Positions 36,303 through 49,089 of a DNA stretch of 64,000 bases are shown in pieces. How positions within the stretch are numbered: the first letter of the stretch is position 1; each line of letters begins with the position of its first letter. The DNA comes from Euonymus europaeus (lineage: Eukaryota > Streptophyta > Magnoliopsida > Celastrales > Celastraceae), in assembly GCA_963580455.1 (NCBI GenBank), contig OY756967.1:3680501-3744500 (forward strand). Reading direction: 5' to 3'. Below the pieces are notes generated by a model. It saw nothing but the letters and a program-made list of their open reading frames with translations, did not search any database and was not told the DNA's origin. The position numbers and the translations under genes are program-made.

Positions 36303-36612
36303 AGTCTTCAATAGGAGCAATCACAATGATTGTATTTTATTGGCCGATGTGGTTATATTGACAAATGTGTTTTGTTGATGTGGTTATATTGAGATATATG
36401 TTTTGATAATGTGAATGATGATCTGACTTGGTGGTGTAACTTTGATAAAAATAATATGAAGGATAGGAAAGTGATTGGTTTAATTAAAATTAAGAATAAA
36501 ATGTTCAAATATTTGTGTTTTAATGATATAACTGTGTATTGAAAAAAATATTTTACTAATTTAGATATAATAATAGATGTGTATGATTCGAATTCTGTAT
36601 AATAAAAGTCTG
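36303..36612. mobile_element. Degraded third copy of the AGAGCACATG MITE family
   Basis: Shares blocks with the reverse complement of 51557-51935 (GATGTGGTTATATTGAGATA, TATGTTTTGATAATGTGAAT). Its left end AGGAGCAATCACAATG is a mutated terminus; the right end is unclear. The rest of 35577-36964 is the glucosidase II beta 3'UTR, spacer (with a box B-like GGGTCGATCCC at about 36210) and the pyruvate kinase promoter. Confidence 0.5.
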
Positions 36613-36964
36613 AGCACCCGAAATATGAATTTACTGGCCTAAGAAAATGGTATCATTTACTGTTGCCAAGGAAACCATGGGCATTCATTCTCAAAGCACG
36701 CAGACACAATAAAGAAACAAAACAACCAACCAAAATATGCCCACTGACAAAGAAGGGAATATGCCTTGTTCTTCAAGCAAAAAAAATTATTGAATAATTT
36801 TAAATTTTCTTTTCCATTTATTATTTATTACTTTTCAGTTTTCACATTTCTCGGTCGTCTCAGCTGTCCGTGTTGTACACGCGTCTCATATTTAACAGCT
36901 CTTGGTTCGTTCAATTTACGCTCCCTCACATTTGACTTTAACACACGATACGTGATCGGCGACT

Positions 36965-39900
36965 ATGGCGACGAACGGATATGCGGTGTTGATGGATAAG
37001 AAGCCCAAGACGAAGATCGTCTGCACATTGGGCCCTGCATCGAGGTCTGTGCCCATGATCGAGAAGCTTTTGAGGGCTGGCATGAACGTCGCTCGCTTCA
37101 ACTTCTCTCATGGATCTCACGCCTATCACCAAGAAACTCTTGAAAATCTCAGAAATGCCATGGACAATACCGGCATTCTTTGTGCTGTCATGCTCGATAC
37201 CAAGGTTCGTGTTAAATACGTGCTCGTTTCCTTTTCTATGATGCGGTAAGCTCTTATCAAAGATTTTGATATCTGAATCGTACTGATTTTCATTGCTTAG
37301 TCTGCGGTTTCTGTTTGTGTGTTATCGAACTGATTCGGGATGTTTTTTAGTCGATGTTTTACAAGATTAATTTTTGTGTGCATGTTCCGATTTTTATATT
37401 TTGTACCTTCAGGAGAAGATTTATGTTCTCGGTGTCCCATGTTTTGCGACACTTGCGTTTCTGTTTGCTTGTGCTTTACTGGGATTTTGCATCTTGGAAT
37501 TGCTTATTTCGGTTGGGTTGCTATTACTGCCGCTGCCTGATCCGGGTTTATAGGATATTATGTTATTTAGATTTCATTAAAGCTTTAACTCCATGATTGT
37601 GTTTCATTTCACTGTTTTTTTTCCCATTTAATTTCACTGTTTGTCAGTTATGATTTTGCAGTTAATCGCTATATTCGTATGTGTTTGGTTTGGTTTAATT
37701 CTTTTCTTATAAACTTCACTTTTCTTCCCAAATGCACATTGTCATGGCCTGTTTGGCTGTTTCCCAATTTCTATACTTCCTTCATTCCTTGGAGAAATAA
37801 ATTGTTATGGATTCATCTTGTTCGTGCTTTGTCTCAAATTAGATGGAAAATCACATGGTGATAACTAATAGGGTTTTATGCGGATGAATCTGATCCATTT
37901 TTCTTTAATTGGGTCATATGGCCAGAGAAATTACTTGGAAGTTGTCTTTCCTTCATTTACTCTCGCATTTTTGGAAAAATATAATGAATTATCGATGGGA
38001 ATACTTGATCCATTGATTTAGGTTTTGTTGTCCTGAGAGAGCAACTTGCAGCACCGTATTGGTGCGCTGTAATATGGAGATTATACTTATTAATAATGCA
38101 TTCAATCCACACTTGGATAGTTCATTTTCTAGCTTTGCACATCATTAATAATTTTGATTTCATTTACACACACACATATATATACAAATGCATGTGCACG
38201 GATGCAACTGCAGCTAAAACTTGTTTTATATACATATAGGCATTAAACATCTTCTTTCCTGTTTATTATGGCGAGAAATTACTGCCTCAATTTTCTGATA
38301 GTGCCCCGGAAAATTCTGTTTTGCTTTGCTCGTCATTTACCGTTTCCACTTTGTTTGTCCTTAGCAAAGCAGTTAGTGGTAATGTTGTTTAAAATTGCAT
38401 CCTTTGTTCAACATAAGCATTAAAGGGAAATTCCAACTATATAATTCATTTTAACATGTCTGCGAATATATGTCATTATATGAAAGAGGGTGAGGCTGAT
38501 CAGTGGCGGAGCCACATGGTGTTTTTAGGGGGCAATTGCCTCCTTTATTTTTTTTTAATCCTAACTATATAGTGAAGTTCTAATATTGCCCCCTTAATTT
38601 TATTTTTGTAATACCTAATAGTAAGTGGATGAATCATGAATGACACTTTGGTTTTATATATTGAGAAAAAGATCTTTGATATGATTGATAATGAAGTCAT
38701 TATGAAGCGATTTTAAAATATGAAGACTTGAAAAAAACAATTATAATGTGAGTTTTCTCATGCTAAGTAATTTTTTGCCCCCTCCTGCAAAAGATCCTCG
38801 CTCCGTCACTGAGGCTGATGTCTAGTTCACTCCACATTTTGATTTGAAGTCTATGATCGTTGTTTGGTTTAATTAATAACTATATCTAGATTGCCACAAG
38901 AAGAATCTGTTGTTTTTATGATTTTTGTAAATTTTTACTTAATGACTACTTGTCAAACTTCCCAGTTGATTCATTTGGTGCTTTTGGTTGGGCCGTTTGG
39001 GGAACATTTCCAATTCTCATTTGTTGAAAATTTGTTTTCAGCTTTTCAATTCTATAACGTTTTGTTTGTAGCAGTGATTGTTCTTTTTCAGAAAATTAAC
39101 AATGAACATGGTAGGAGAGGAAAAGCATGGAGAAAAAGTGGCGAAAGAGTGAAAGTGTTATTTTCTCTTTTGTCTTCTTTTCAGCAGCGAAAAATGCTTT
39201 AAAATTGTTTCCATTTCCTCCTGAACTAGACATCATCTTTCAACAAACCTCCACAATAGACCAAACCAAACTTGTGTTTTCATGAACTTGTCAGGTATGA
39301 AACTTGTGTTTTCCTTGTTCAACTGGTGTGAATATTTTGTCTTTATTTGCTGTTGTGGGTATCATCAAAGGCTTTCAAAGTCAAAAAAGTTCTTGACTGC
39401 GTCTAGCACCCCTGTGAGCAGGCATAGCAAATTCCCTTGAAATCGTTTGTGAGTTAGGCTCAAAATCTTTATTGGAACTCGAAAAGTCAATTTTGGGAAT
39501 TGAAATTCAGTTAATTTCATATTGTCGTGTACAATGAAAGCTTGCTTTTAATCTAGCCAATCATCAAGAAAGCTTTAGGAATTAGGGTCAGACTTTTAAT
39601 CCTTAATAAATTAGATCTTCAAAAGTCAAAACTCTTCAATTGTTAATCATGTGTCCATTGCTACAGGGACCAGAGATTCGAACTGGTTTTTTGAAGGATG
39701 GAAAACCCGTCCAGCTAAAACAAGGTCAAGAAATTGTCATATCAACTGACTACAGCATAAAGGGCGATGAAAAGATGATCTGTATGAGCTACAAAAAGTT
39801 GCCTGAGGATGTCAAGCCTGAAATGGTAATACTGTGCGCAGATGGCACAATTTCATTCAAAGTCTTGTCATGTGACAAAGAAGCAGGTTTGGTTCGATGT

Positions 39901-41255
39901 CGCTGTGAGAATTCTGCAGTTCTTGGCGAGAGGAAGAATGTTAATCTCCCTGGGGTCGTGGTGGATCTCCCAACATTGACAGATAAAGACAAGGAGGATA
40001 TATTGGGCTGGGGAGTTCCCAATCAAATTGACATGATTGCGCTGTCTTTTGTTCGAAAAGGTTCGGATCTTGTGGGGGTCCGGAAGGTGCTTGGACCGTA
40101 TGCTAAGAACATCCTACTGATGTCAAAGGTAAGTTGGTGAAATTTTGAGCAAGTCGAGTTCGGTTTTCTTGATGATTTTACTTCAAGTAGAAAACAAAAG
40201 GAATTTGTGTGGTACACTGTGTTGCTAAGAGTTGATCTGAAAAGATTTCAATGTGAGAGATTTTAATCAATGATCGAATATGAGTACTTTAGAATTTTAT
40301 ATCCCTAATAATTTTGAGAAAGATGTCATGTGCTTGAGATATGTTGTTTTTGCTAAAGATTAATCCAAATTATGACAGGCAACAAATCACATTAATTTCT
40401 CATCTTCCCTATTTGGATTGATATTCCCATTTGTGCAAATAGGTTGAAAATCAAGAAGGGGTTGCAAATTTTGATGACATCCTTGCAAATTCGGATGCAT
40501 TTATGGTGGCACGAGGAGATCTTGGAATGGAAATTCCAATTGAAAAGATATTTCTAGCACAAAAAGTGATGATCTACAAGTGCAATATTCAAGGAAAACC
40601 TGTTGTGACGGCAACCCAGATGTTGGAATCCATGATCAAATCTCCCAGGCCAACTAGAGCAGAGGCTACTGATGTTGCCAATGCAGTTCTTGATGGGACA
40701 GACTGCGTCATGCTAAGTGGTGAAACAGCTGCTGGAGCATATCCGGAACTTGCTGTTAGGACCATGGCCAAGATATGTGTAGAAGCAGAAAGCACGCTTG
40801 ATTATGGAGATGTATTCAAAAGGATAATGCAACACTCACCTGTTCCCATGAGCCCATTGGAGAGCCTGGCATCCTCTGCTGTTAGAACAGCCAACTCCAT
40901 TAAAGCGGCATTTATATTGGTCCTTACAAGGGGAGGAAGCACTGCAAAGCTGGTGGCTAAGTATAGGCCTGGCATGCCTATATTATCTGTAGTTGTTCCT
41001 GAGATCAAAACCGATTCCTTTGACTGGTCATGCAGTAATGAGGCTCCAGCAAGACATAGCCTTATATTCCGTGGATTGGTTCCTGTTTTATATGCAGGAT
41101 CTGCTAAGGCTTCTCATGCAGAGACAACAGAAGAAGCATTGGATTTTGCCTCTCAGCATGCCAAGGAAAAAGGACTATGCAAGAGTGGGGATGCTGTGGT
41201 TGCGCTTCACCGGGTTGGAACTGCCTCTGTTATAAAGATCATGACTGTGAAGTGA
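36965..41255 (+). CDS. Pyruvate kinase, cytosolic isozyme
   Basis: Catalyses phosphoenolpyruvate + ADP to pyruvate + ATP, the last step of glycolysis, in the cytosol (no transit peptide). Three exons: 36965-37204, 39667-40128, 40443-41255; 1,515 nt, 504 residues, all phase 0, normal length for the cytosolic family. Visible: KTKIVCTLGPASRS, potassium/substrate residues Arg44, Asn46 and Ser48 in RFNFSHGS, the pyruvate kinase signature ILLMSKVENQEGV with catalytic Lys234 spanning the intron 2 junction, VARGDLGMEIP, and MLESMIKSPRPTRAEATDVA. Starts at the first ATG of the frame. Follows glucosidase II beta and precedes the RING gene, as AT5G56360-AT5G56340 do in Arabidopsis. Intron 1 (2.46 kb) hosts a hAT MITE. 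Confidence 0.96.
38501..38811. mobile_element. 311 bp hAT-type MITE in pyruvate kinase intron 1
   Basis: Inverted ends CAGTGGCGGAGCCA and, from the right, CAGTGACGGAGCGA. Perfect 8 bp target duplication AGGCTGAT (38493-38500 and 38812-38819). Non-coding. Confidence 0.9.
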
Positions 41256-42544
41256 ATCAAGTGATAGATTCTTTTTCAAGTAAGTATTCGGATGTAGTGC
41301 ATTGCACTGCTTTTGTAAGTTCTTCTGAATGATTTTTGTTGCTTTGATTACATCCTCTGGTATGAGAGGAACTCAATTATGTTCAAATACAGATGTGATG
41401 GGAACGCGTCTTTGCATCTTCTGCTTGATGACATTTATTAGTACCTAATGGAAACTTTTCCTTGACATTTTATACTGTGATCTTGATTTTGGTAAATAGT
41501 GAACTCTTTCACGTCTGGCAAACGACTTGGTTTGGTAATTGAATCTTGTATTTTTGAATTAACGTTTTGGTAGTATTTATATGTTATTGGTTGGATGATT
41601 CTCAACTCTTTTTCCTAGAAAGGATCACTAATCTTTGAATTGGGATGAGGGAGCTTGTAGAACTGGGATTTGGAGACTCCGTAATCTGTCTAGAATAGAA
41701 GACTCTGGGATTTGAAGACTTTCTCAGTTGCATAAACACCCATTCTTTACCAAAGAAAAGATTCTCAAATTTTCTAACACCAGCTAGATAACATTCTAGA
41801 AAATATAGCCGGTAAAGGCCCACCAATTTTTTCAAAACCAACTAGAAGCACGATGTTTCAGGCTTTCAGCTAACAATGGGAGCAAAATCATTCAAATTAG
41901 AAGACAATCATCCACATGGGGTTTGGTATCATTGAACCATTCGACAGACAACTTCTGATGGCTTTATCGTCAAACCTTCAGTGGTCTACTTCCATTATCA
42001 ACTATCATATTCTAGCTGGCAGTGCATTTATTAATTTATCTTACAGAATTATTCATAAACTAATCATAACCTAACTTGAAAATGACAGAAAGCTTTGGGT
42101 TCAACAAGATCGGCTTCGCATATTTTGATAAATTCAACCACTTGTAGCTTGTAGTTTCAAGTGCAGAGTCACATACCACATGGTCTATCCCAAAAGTCTA
42201 CATCCTCACAGAACTTGGCTCCACCACCTCTGAACAAACCCAGTTCAAACAAACAAAAGTAATCCCACCCCTCCACAATCCACAGCAATAAAAATGTTGA
42301 ATCTTTCACAAGCAGCTAAAATATATATAATTATACAAACTAGGTGCTGGTAGAACAGCGTCAACAGAAATTGTAATAGGGCAAAAGATCTGAAGAAACA
42401 AATCAGAACCCATTTTTCCAGTAAGCAAGAAACTCTGTACATAGTAAGCAAGGCGCAAGGGCATATAACCAACCTCCAAGCAACAACATAGAGAAGAACA
42501 AGCTATCATAGAAACAGCTTATGAACAAATTATATGTTTATAAC
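41256..42544. other. Convergent 3' flanks of pyruvate kinase and the RING gene
   Basis: 3'UTR of pyruvate kinase from the left and of the RING gene from the right, with spacer between. Short open frames on both strands show no recognisable protein. Confidence 0.5.
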
Positions 42545-43663
42545 TCAGTTCTCATCTGTTTGAGAAGAATTTCCAGCCGCGTTTGATGACGAAGAAGACG
42601 TTGAAGATGAATTACCACCTGAAGAAGAGAACAACCCATTAAATGGCCAAGGGATTGAAAACCTTCTACTGCCTCCACTCCTTCCCTCTCCATCTTCAGC
42701 TTCACCACTGTTACTACCATCGCCATTACGATCATTACTGCTACTCCTAGACCTATCTGAATCAAGCTTTGATTCATCAGAAGGTAACTGAAACCTGCAA
42801 ACTGGACAGGAACTATGTAGTTCAAGCCATGGCAATATACAAGCATTGTGAAACTTGTGCTTACATGGCATTTCCTTTGCCTCAGTGCCAATCTCAAAAT
42901 CATCCAAACATACTGAACACTGCAAGTTCTCCTTGATTGTCACGGTGGGCATTGCTTCAATTGCCTCCTTTTGTGCTGGTGGAGTCCCATATCTGTTTGG
43001 ATCATTCTCAGCCAAATGCTGCAACAACAAATCCAGTCCAGGACCTACAAAGTAGTCTCCTAATGACCCAATTGGACCCTGGTTCTGGTTTTGACCTCCA
43101 CTTGAATCATAAGAACCCTGAACAATGATGGCTTGATTGAAAGGATTAATCAAAATTACTTGCTCTCGCTCACTTTCTCTATTCCCATCCCTATGCCTAT
43201 TTTCTCCTTCAGCATTATTGTTGGCCTCAGCTATCATTCCAGCTCGAATTCCTTCTAGCAACTGGAGAATTGCACCTGAGCTCCTCCTCCTCCTCCTAAT
43301 GATTGACTGAAGTTCACGGTCCAATTCAGTTTCTCCCTCATGGCGTGCCTCTACATCATCATTGACTTCATTATCATTATCATCAAAATCATCATCAATA
43401 CCCATCCGCCTGAATCTCCTAGATCTATGACGGGTATTACCCATCATGCCAAGTAGAATTGGGGCCCAAAGGGAGAGTGCACGATCTGATCTAAAATCGG
43501 AATCAGGATCCTGACTGTCCCTTGTGGTGGCTGCAGCGGCGGTGCCCATTTCTTCTACAAATCCGCTTTGACAGAAAGGGCACTTGATCTCAATTTCCGT
43601 GACGGGATTGACCATTTGAGAACACATGTGACACCAATACCTTGACACCATTTCTTCATCCAT
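42545..43663 (-). CDS. RING-H2 E3 ubiquitin ligase with N-terminal zinc ribbon
   Basis: Intact single-exon protein of 372 residues. The N-terminal zinc ribbon has Cys11/Cys14 (YWCHMC) and Cys28/Cys31 (CPFC). A basic/acidic linker includes an Arg run at 123-127. The RING-H2 domain has Cys249, Cys252, Cys267, His269, His272, Cys275, Cys286 and Cys289 (CSVCLDDF ... CPVCRF). The tail is Ser-rich. Like Arabidopsis AT3G13430, AT1G55530 and AT5G56340 (AtCRT1). Expected to act as an E3 in cytosol or nucleus; substrate unknown. A splice donor TTTGGTAAGC on minus near 44043 and an acceptor near 43705 suggest a 5'UTR intron. Confidence 0.94.
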   Translation of the reverse strand: MDEEMVSRYWCHMCSQMVNPVTEIEIKCPFCQSGFVEEMGTAAAATTRDSQDPDSDFRSDRALSLWAPILLGMMGNTRHRSRRFRRMGIDDDFDDNDNEVNDDVEARHEGETELDRELQSIIRRRRRSSGAILQLLEGIRAGMIAEANNNAEGENRHRDGNRESEREQVILINPFNQAIIVQGSYDSSGGQNQNQGPIGSLGDYFVGPGLDLLLQHLAENDPNRYGTPPAQKEAIEAMPTVTIKENLQCSVCLDDFEIGTEAKEMPCKHKFHNACILPWLELHSSCPVCRFQLPSDESKLDSDRSRSSSNDRNGDGSNSGEAEDGEGRSGGSRRFSIPWPFNGLFSSSGGNSSSTSSSSSNAAGNSSQTDEN

Positions 43664-46600
43664 CTTCCTTTACCCTTCAACACCAGAATCCTTCCTCTTT
43701 GTTTCTGTTTCCAATCATAGACAATAAACCCTATCAAAATCAACAAAAATCATCCCATTCTCAGAAAGAAAGTGTAAAAAACAAAAATCCTCCACATAAA
43801 GACAAAAATCAAGCTAACCCCAAATTCTCAAAACCCATCAATCAGAAAATTCAGAGATCAGCAGGCTCTATGAGAGCTTGAAAATCAGTGGTTGGATAAT
43901 CATTCTGGATGGAGTCTTAATTCCATCAAAAAAGATAAAGCAAAAGCAATAATAAACATGGCAAATGATTCCATCCAAACATAGATGAAAACAACATCAG
44001 TTACAGATCCCAGAAAGCAAAAACATAACAATTTCAAGCTTACCAAACCAAAAACCCAAACCAAGCCTGAGGAGCCCAAAGCCTAAGAGAACCAGAACAT
44101 CCAACCTCCCAGACGCCAAAAGCTTTTGACAGAAAATACAGAGTTCCAATCGAAATTGAGAGCGGAACAAAAAGGGTATTTAAATGAAGTCCTCAATAAT
44201 CAGCATATGATTGTAGAAGAAGGATCTGGAAGAACCCAACAACCCGGATATGCATATCTTGACATTAAATTAAACAAAGCATAATTTGACACGCAAACTT
44301 ATGTGAAGAATTAACGAGAATTATAAGGATAAATAATTAAAAAAATCCGAGAAACTGTTATAGAAAAGCTTTACCCACAAGAAGCAGTAATTGTAATATT
44401 ATTATATTACAAGCCTGAAAGAGTCTCTGAGGAATTTGTGTTGAAGAGGATAAAGGAAACAGAGATAAAGAAAAGAAAAACTGCAAGATTCTCTATTAAC
44501 GACAAAAACAAACATAAGAGCGACTTCTCTCTTATTATTGTTTTTTTTTGTTATTTTTTCAAACTTTTTACTTATTTAAATTAATAATAAATACTAATTT
44601 TTATTTCTGACCAGTTCATGCGGTGGCGTTTCACTATTCCTTGTTTGGAAATTTGTTTGTAATAAACGCAATACAATCTTCAATAGAGATAGATTCAAAG
44701 CTTGGACCAAATTCAAAAAAAAAAAAAAAGTAGGACCAAATTAATTATAAAATTCTTTTATAGAAGTCTTTGTTTCAATTTTCGTTACTTCTAATTAATC
44801 TTTGTTTTTATTTTGTTTAATCTTTGTTTAAATTTAACACATAGGAAAGACAAAAATTCTCCTCAGAAAATTCAAAAAATGGTAAGAGTGGAAGATGCGA
44901 ATGGGTGGGCCAGCATGGAGGGGGTGATCTGGTGACGCTACTGTGAGAAATTGACACTGAAGGTGCTTGTGATGCCTGCCGCGTAATAAGCACATTAAAT
45001 TAATTGTTAGCCTGCCACGTCATCCAGTTCAAAATTTTGAAAATTTAGTTATGGGCTTAGGAAGAATGGGCCAGTATGTCGTTGAGTGATGGGCCAGGGT
45101 AAACATAACCATTATTCAATTTGCATTGAATCTAATTTGGACATAAGTTGTGTGTCCCAAATTCGAGCCTTAACACTGAAACACAAAAAATTTGTCTGGT
45201 TTAAAATCAAGTTTGTATTCAAAATAAATATCTCGATTTAATTGTTCGGACCTTAACCCTAATTAGATTATTATCCAGATTTAAATTAATTCGAGTATGA
45301 TCAATTAAGTACATCCAAAGATTCAAATCAATCTAAATCTGAACATGCAAATATTTTATACACATATGTTGTCATACTTAGAATCAATTTTTTTTTGTCA
45401 CACCTATTTTGACACTTATTTTGCCAAAGCATCATTAGCCTCACAAAACCTTTTCTCGATCTCTTGATTGATGTGTATTATTGAGAATTTCAGGTCAAAA
45501 GGACAATCAAAAGCACCAAGACCACATAGTACAAGAGCTCAGGTGGCTCTTGGTGTGGTCATCAATGATGTCTTTCGATGTTGAAAACTTTAACAAACGT
45601 CTCTTTTTACATTGAAAGTGCTCATTCACTCATGAAGCCTGCCTGCATTGTTAAGTTGTTCTCCATCGCCATAGGAAAGATTTTGCAATTCTCAATTTAT
45701 AATTTTTATATAATTCTCATTTAATAATTTGAAGGATGTTCACATCGCATTACGCTCTTGATACCAATGAATGAAAATTGTAAACTCTAAAAAATTCCAT
45801 ATCAGTCCTGCTTGGCTCATAATAAATCCCAAAATCCCCACACATTTTTCCTTGTCCATGGATTACTTATTTCATAGGTTAGACCTTTTAATAAAAAAAA
45901 TTCTCCAAAGAGTCTGTTTCCATGTTAAACGAGTACAAAGCACTTCACGTTCTTCACCTTATAAGAAAGAACATCAAAAAGATCTCTATCAACGATAGAT
46001 TCAACCGTCAAAAACTTCAATCTACGAAGAATAAATAATATATAAGTAAAAACTTCTCAACAAATGAAAACATTTTAAGAGTGAATAGACCTAGCTCTAA
46101 AAAAAATACCAACAAGGACACAAGGTATGCATTTACAATAAAAATCAATATCACAAAATATGTCAGAATCTGGGCTTCCCAACCAGGATTCCATATGGGA
46201 ATCTCCTCTCCAATAATGTAAACTGTACTAGCTACACAAAGCCAACATGCCGATGCATAAGTTTGTCCGTGGAGGATGCATCTTTGTGCACTACCTTCAT
46301 GATATGCTCGAATCTCATAACAAAACTCAACAAATTCCCCCACATGGCATCCTAAGCTAAATCTCATGGATCGAATCGATATAATGCCTCTCAAATAGAA
46401 AAATCATCCGTTATATCATACTCCTCAACGAATATAACACATTTTGCTTTCCACTTTGAGATTGGGGGCCATTATCGTTGTAAAAAATAGAAACTGTACG
46501 TAGACCAATCCAACACCACCCAAAAACAATAGAAAAGTCGACCCCTCAAAAATAGCCCATGGAGTGAACACTTGATGCTGCAGGGTAAATTGTACTGTTC

Positions 46601-47428
46601 GGGGCATGCTTACTGCACTCTCCTTCTGCAAGTGCTAAAACTACGTAGAAACAACAAACGCTTAGCTCTGTCCCTCTTTTCATACTTTTACATATTTCAC
46701 TCTTATTACTGGTTTAGTGTGTAGGGATGTGCCTACAATCTCTAGGTTGAGTGAATTGTAGTTTGATGGAATGAAGGCTATTTCGAGATAACATTTTGAG
46801 GTTTGTTTCTTTCGTTTGTGCTCTCTAGGTTGAGTGAATTGTAGTTTGATGGAATGAAGGCTATTTCGAGATACCATTTTGAGGTTTGTTTCTTTTCGTT
46901 TGTGCAAACGAGAGAAACATGTTGAAAAGGATGTGGTGAAACTAGCTCTTGTATACTTTATTGAGTTTGTCCTAGTTTCTAAGAAGTGACATAGGAATAT
47001 AGATATTTAGTGGCTCCAATTGGTGGATAATTTGGCTGCATCCAACAACTACCCATGAGTGGTTGTGAGCTACGAACGTATTGTTGCCTCACTTACAAGA
47101 GCAATGGTTAACCGTGTAGGAAAAAAAAAGACCAATGCATTTATGGTTTCCCTATAGTCCCTTAAGTATTCTTTATTCGTTGAGCATGGCTCATGTGAAC
47201 TTTTATTTTTTCATCAAACATCTTATATTAATTCAATGATGTTATTATTGATTTCATTTATGGTCATATGAAGTTGTTCCTAACATCGATTCATTGTACG
47301 CTTAAAAATAAGGGATGTGATTACTCGATTACTAAATTGGAGCAGCTATCACATACCTGTTTGAAAAGAACTCTTACAAAATATATTCCAACAGTTGAAG
47401 GTAAAAATTTAAATTTGTTTTGATATAT
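43664..47428. other. RING 5' leader/promoter, then repeat-rich spacer
   Basis: 43664 to about 44540 is the leader and promoter of the RING gene. A PBS-like TTGGTATCAAGAGC on minus near 45760 hints at a decayed LTR element, but termini could not be set. Minus frames at 46017-46394 and 46425-46631 give hydrophobic proteins (FLLFLGGVGLVYVQFLFF; WNPGWEAQILTYF) with a protein-like look; I do not recognise them and they seem to be parts of one broken frame. Confidence 0.4.
46740..46905. repeat. 83 bp tandem duplication
   Basis: Two near-identical consecutive copies starting at 46740 and 46823, around CTCTAGGTTGAGTGAATTG and CATTTTGAGGTTTG. They differ by only a few bases, so the duplication is recent. 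Confidence 0.8.
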
Positions 47429-48661
47429 TGATAGGTGTAGAATGCACCTATAATTCTGGGCTTTAATTGTTGTAATTGGTATGATTTCAAGATCGAAATA
47501 CTGCCCAAACATATGTTTATGTGTCAGGTATTGCTGTTTGTAAAATTGCTGTTCTGGAAGGAATTTGCGACCTTTCTGCGGCTGCAAATATGGGCAGGAG
47601 AATGACGACCAATTTAACTGCTTACGTGGCAAGGAGGGACTTATATGTCTTTGTGAGATCTTTTCCAGGGAACAAAAAGTAAACTTACTAAAATTAGAAA
47701 AGTGGAAGACAAAAAAGGAGGAAAGAGGCAATTTTTCCAGAACACACACGGCAGACACAACAGAGGAGAAAAGGAAGGAAGAAGAGAAGAGCAATTAGCA
47801 AGGGGATTCAGAAAAATCAGATTCTATTCCTTCCTTCAATCTGGTTTTGTATTGGGTTTTAATTTCTGGATTTAGATATGTATATGTGTAACTAAACTTC
47901 TTACTTAGCTTGGGATTGGATGAGTTCTTTTGCTTAAAGCTTTGTTGTAAGATTCCATGGATGATTACACTAGGTTAATTCATGAATCTCTGAATTTATT
48001 GTTTAAATCTTATTAATGTGAATGTGTGATCAGCTTCATGTTATATAGGAATTGTTAGTTAGACATATTCGGCTGACCATAACCCGGTGCTTAACAAGTA
48101 ACAAATCTCTGAATTAAATCCAGATTTGAGGTTTGTGAACACAATTAGTTGGGTAATACACCATTACTTGAGGTTGTGTGTTTGTCAACTTTCTTGTTCT
48201 TATGCTTATCTTAGGAAATCCTTAGGGTACACTAACCAAGATTCCTGTGATAAGAAACAATTTTGGGCTGGACCAAAGCCAAGATCATTGCTTAGGAAAG
48301 TTAGAATCAAGAGAGCCGGACCAAGGTCTTTTGATTGACAACATTAATCCTTTAAAGTGTGTGATTGCATGTTGGAATTTGATAACAAAGTGGTAGTAGA
48401 GAACAAATCCAGCCCAAGTTAAGCTTATCTTTCGTCTTAAATATAAGTTAAGTTATTTAAACTTTTCCAATTACAATCTAATTCTTTTCTGTTTTCTTTT
48501 AAGTTAATTATTGCTTTGTAGTTTGTTTGGTGATTAAGAAGTCTCTGTGGATACGATCTCATTAGCTTTTATACTATTTACGACACGTACACTTGCGGAT
48601 AGGGTAAGACCCGTCTTTATTTGATATTGCAAGGTTAACTTGTGATATTTTATATCGACCA
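47429..48661. mobile_element. 1,233 bp solo LTR
   Basis: Starts TGATAGGTGTAGAATGC and ends TTATATCGACCA, with 5 bp flanks TATAT on both sides (47424-47428 and 48662-48666). Its 3' part, with CTCTGTGGATACGATCT and CACGTACACTTGCGG, resembles the LTR 3' region of plant Ty3/gypsy elements. A GA-rich purine tract lies at 47700-47800. The TATAT duplication is low-complexity, so it is weaker evidence than the other solo LTRs. Confidence 0.7.
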
Positions 48662-48784
48662 TATATCGATTCTTGTAGAAAATATATTGAATAACTAATA
48701 CTTGAATAACTAATATGTTATCCACAAATGAGGGTAGAGATGGAGCGGGAATACTGGATAGATGTGAGCAATAAAGTAGGATAG

Positions 48785-49048
48785 ATATCAAAGAAAGAAG
48801 TTAACGAATCAACAACAAATTCTAGTGAAAAGATATCTCCTGTAGAACAATCGTTTGATGCACATGGTCAAGATCAACCAAACAAAGCATCCGTTGTTAA
48901 TGATGTCAGTCCAAAGCTTGTTTATCTGAAGAAACAAGTTCATGATGGGAGAAACTTGATTCTTTCTTTTAAGGAAGAGTTTATCTCTAGTATGACAGGG
49001 GTGAATAAGTCCGTTGAAGATGATTTGATGAGAAATGATGAAATTTAA
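48785..49048 (+). other. Unrecognised coding-like open stretch (87 codons, no start)
   Basis: Open from just after a stop at 48782-48784 to TAA at 49046-49048. The translation looks like real hydrophilic protein: EVNESTTNSSEKISPVEQSF, then SPKLVYLKKQVHDGRNLILS and FKEEFISSMTGVNKSVEDDL. There is no plausible start codon at the left, so it would be an internal or last exon or a decayed gene. Similar short coding-like pieces lie at about 49332-49488 (ISDFDGGSDDEETYIVDVE) and 51050-51175 (SKSIQEDANSSRLNFFERSE). They sit between the RING and Ac45-like genes. Confidence 0.3.
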
Positions 49049-49089
49049 TCGATGATATTGTTTATGAATTGTCTATATCTCTAACTTTT

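Noticed and set aside
45510..45560. Hairpin resembling a microRNA precursor
   Set aside because: The stem is two short blocks (GACCAC/GTGGTC, CAAGAGC/GCTCTTG) with bulges, too short for a plant miRNA precursor.
45755..46700. Decayed LTR retrotransposon on minus
   Set aside because: Only a PBS-like TTGGTATCAAGAGC is visible; no LTR ends or target duplication could be set.
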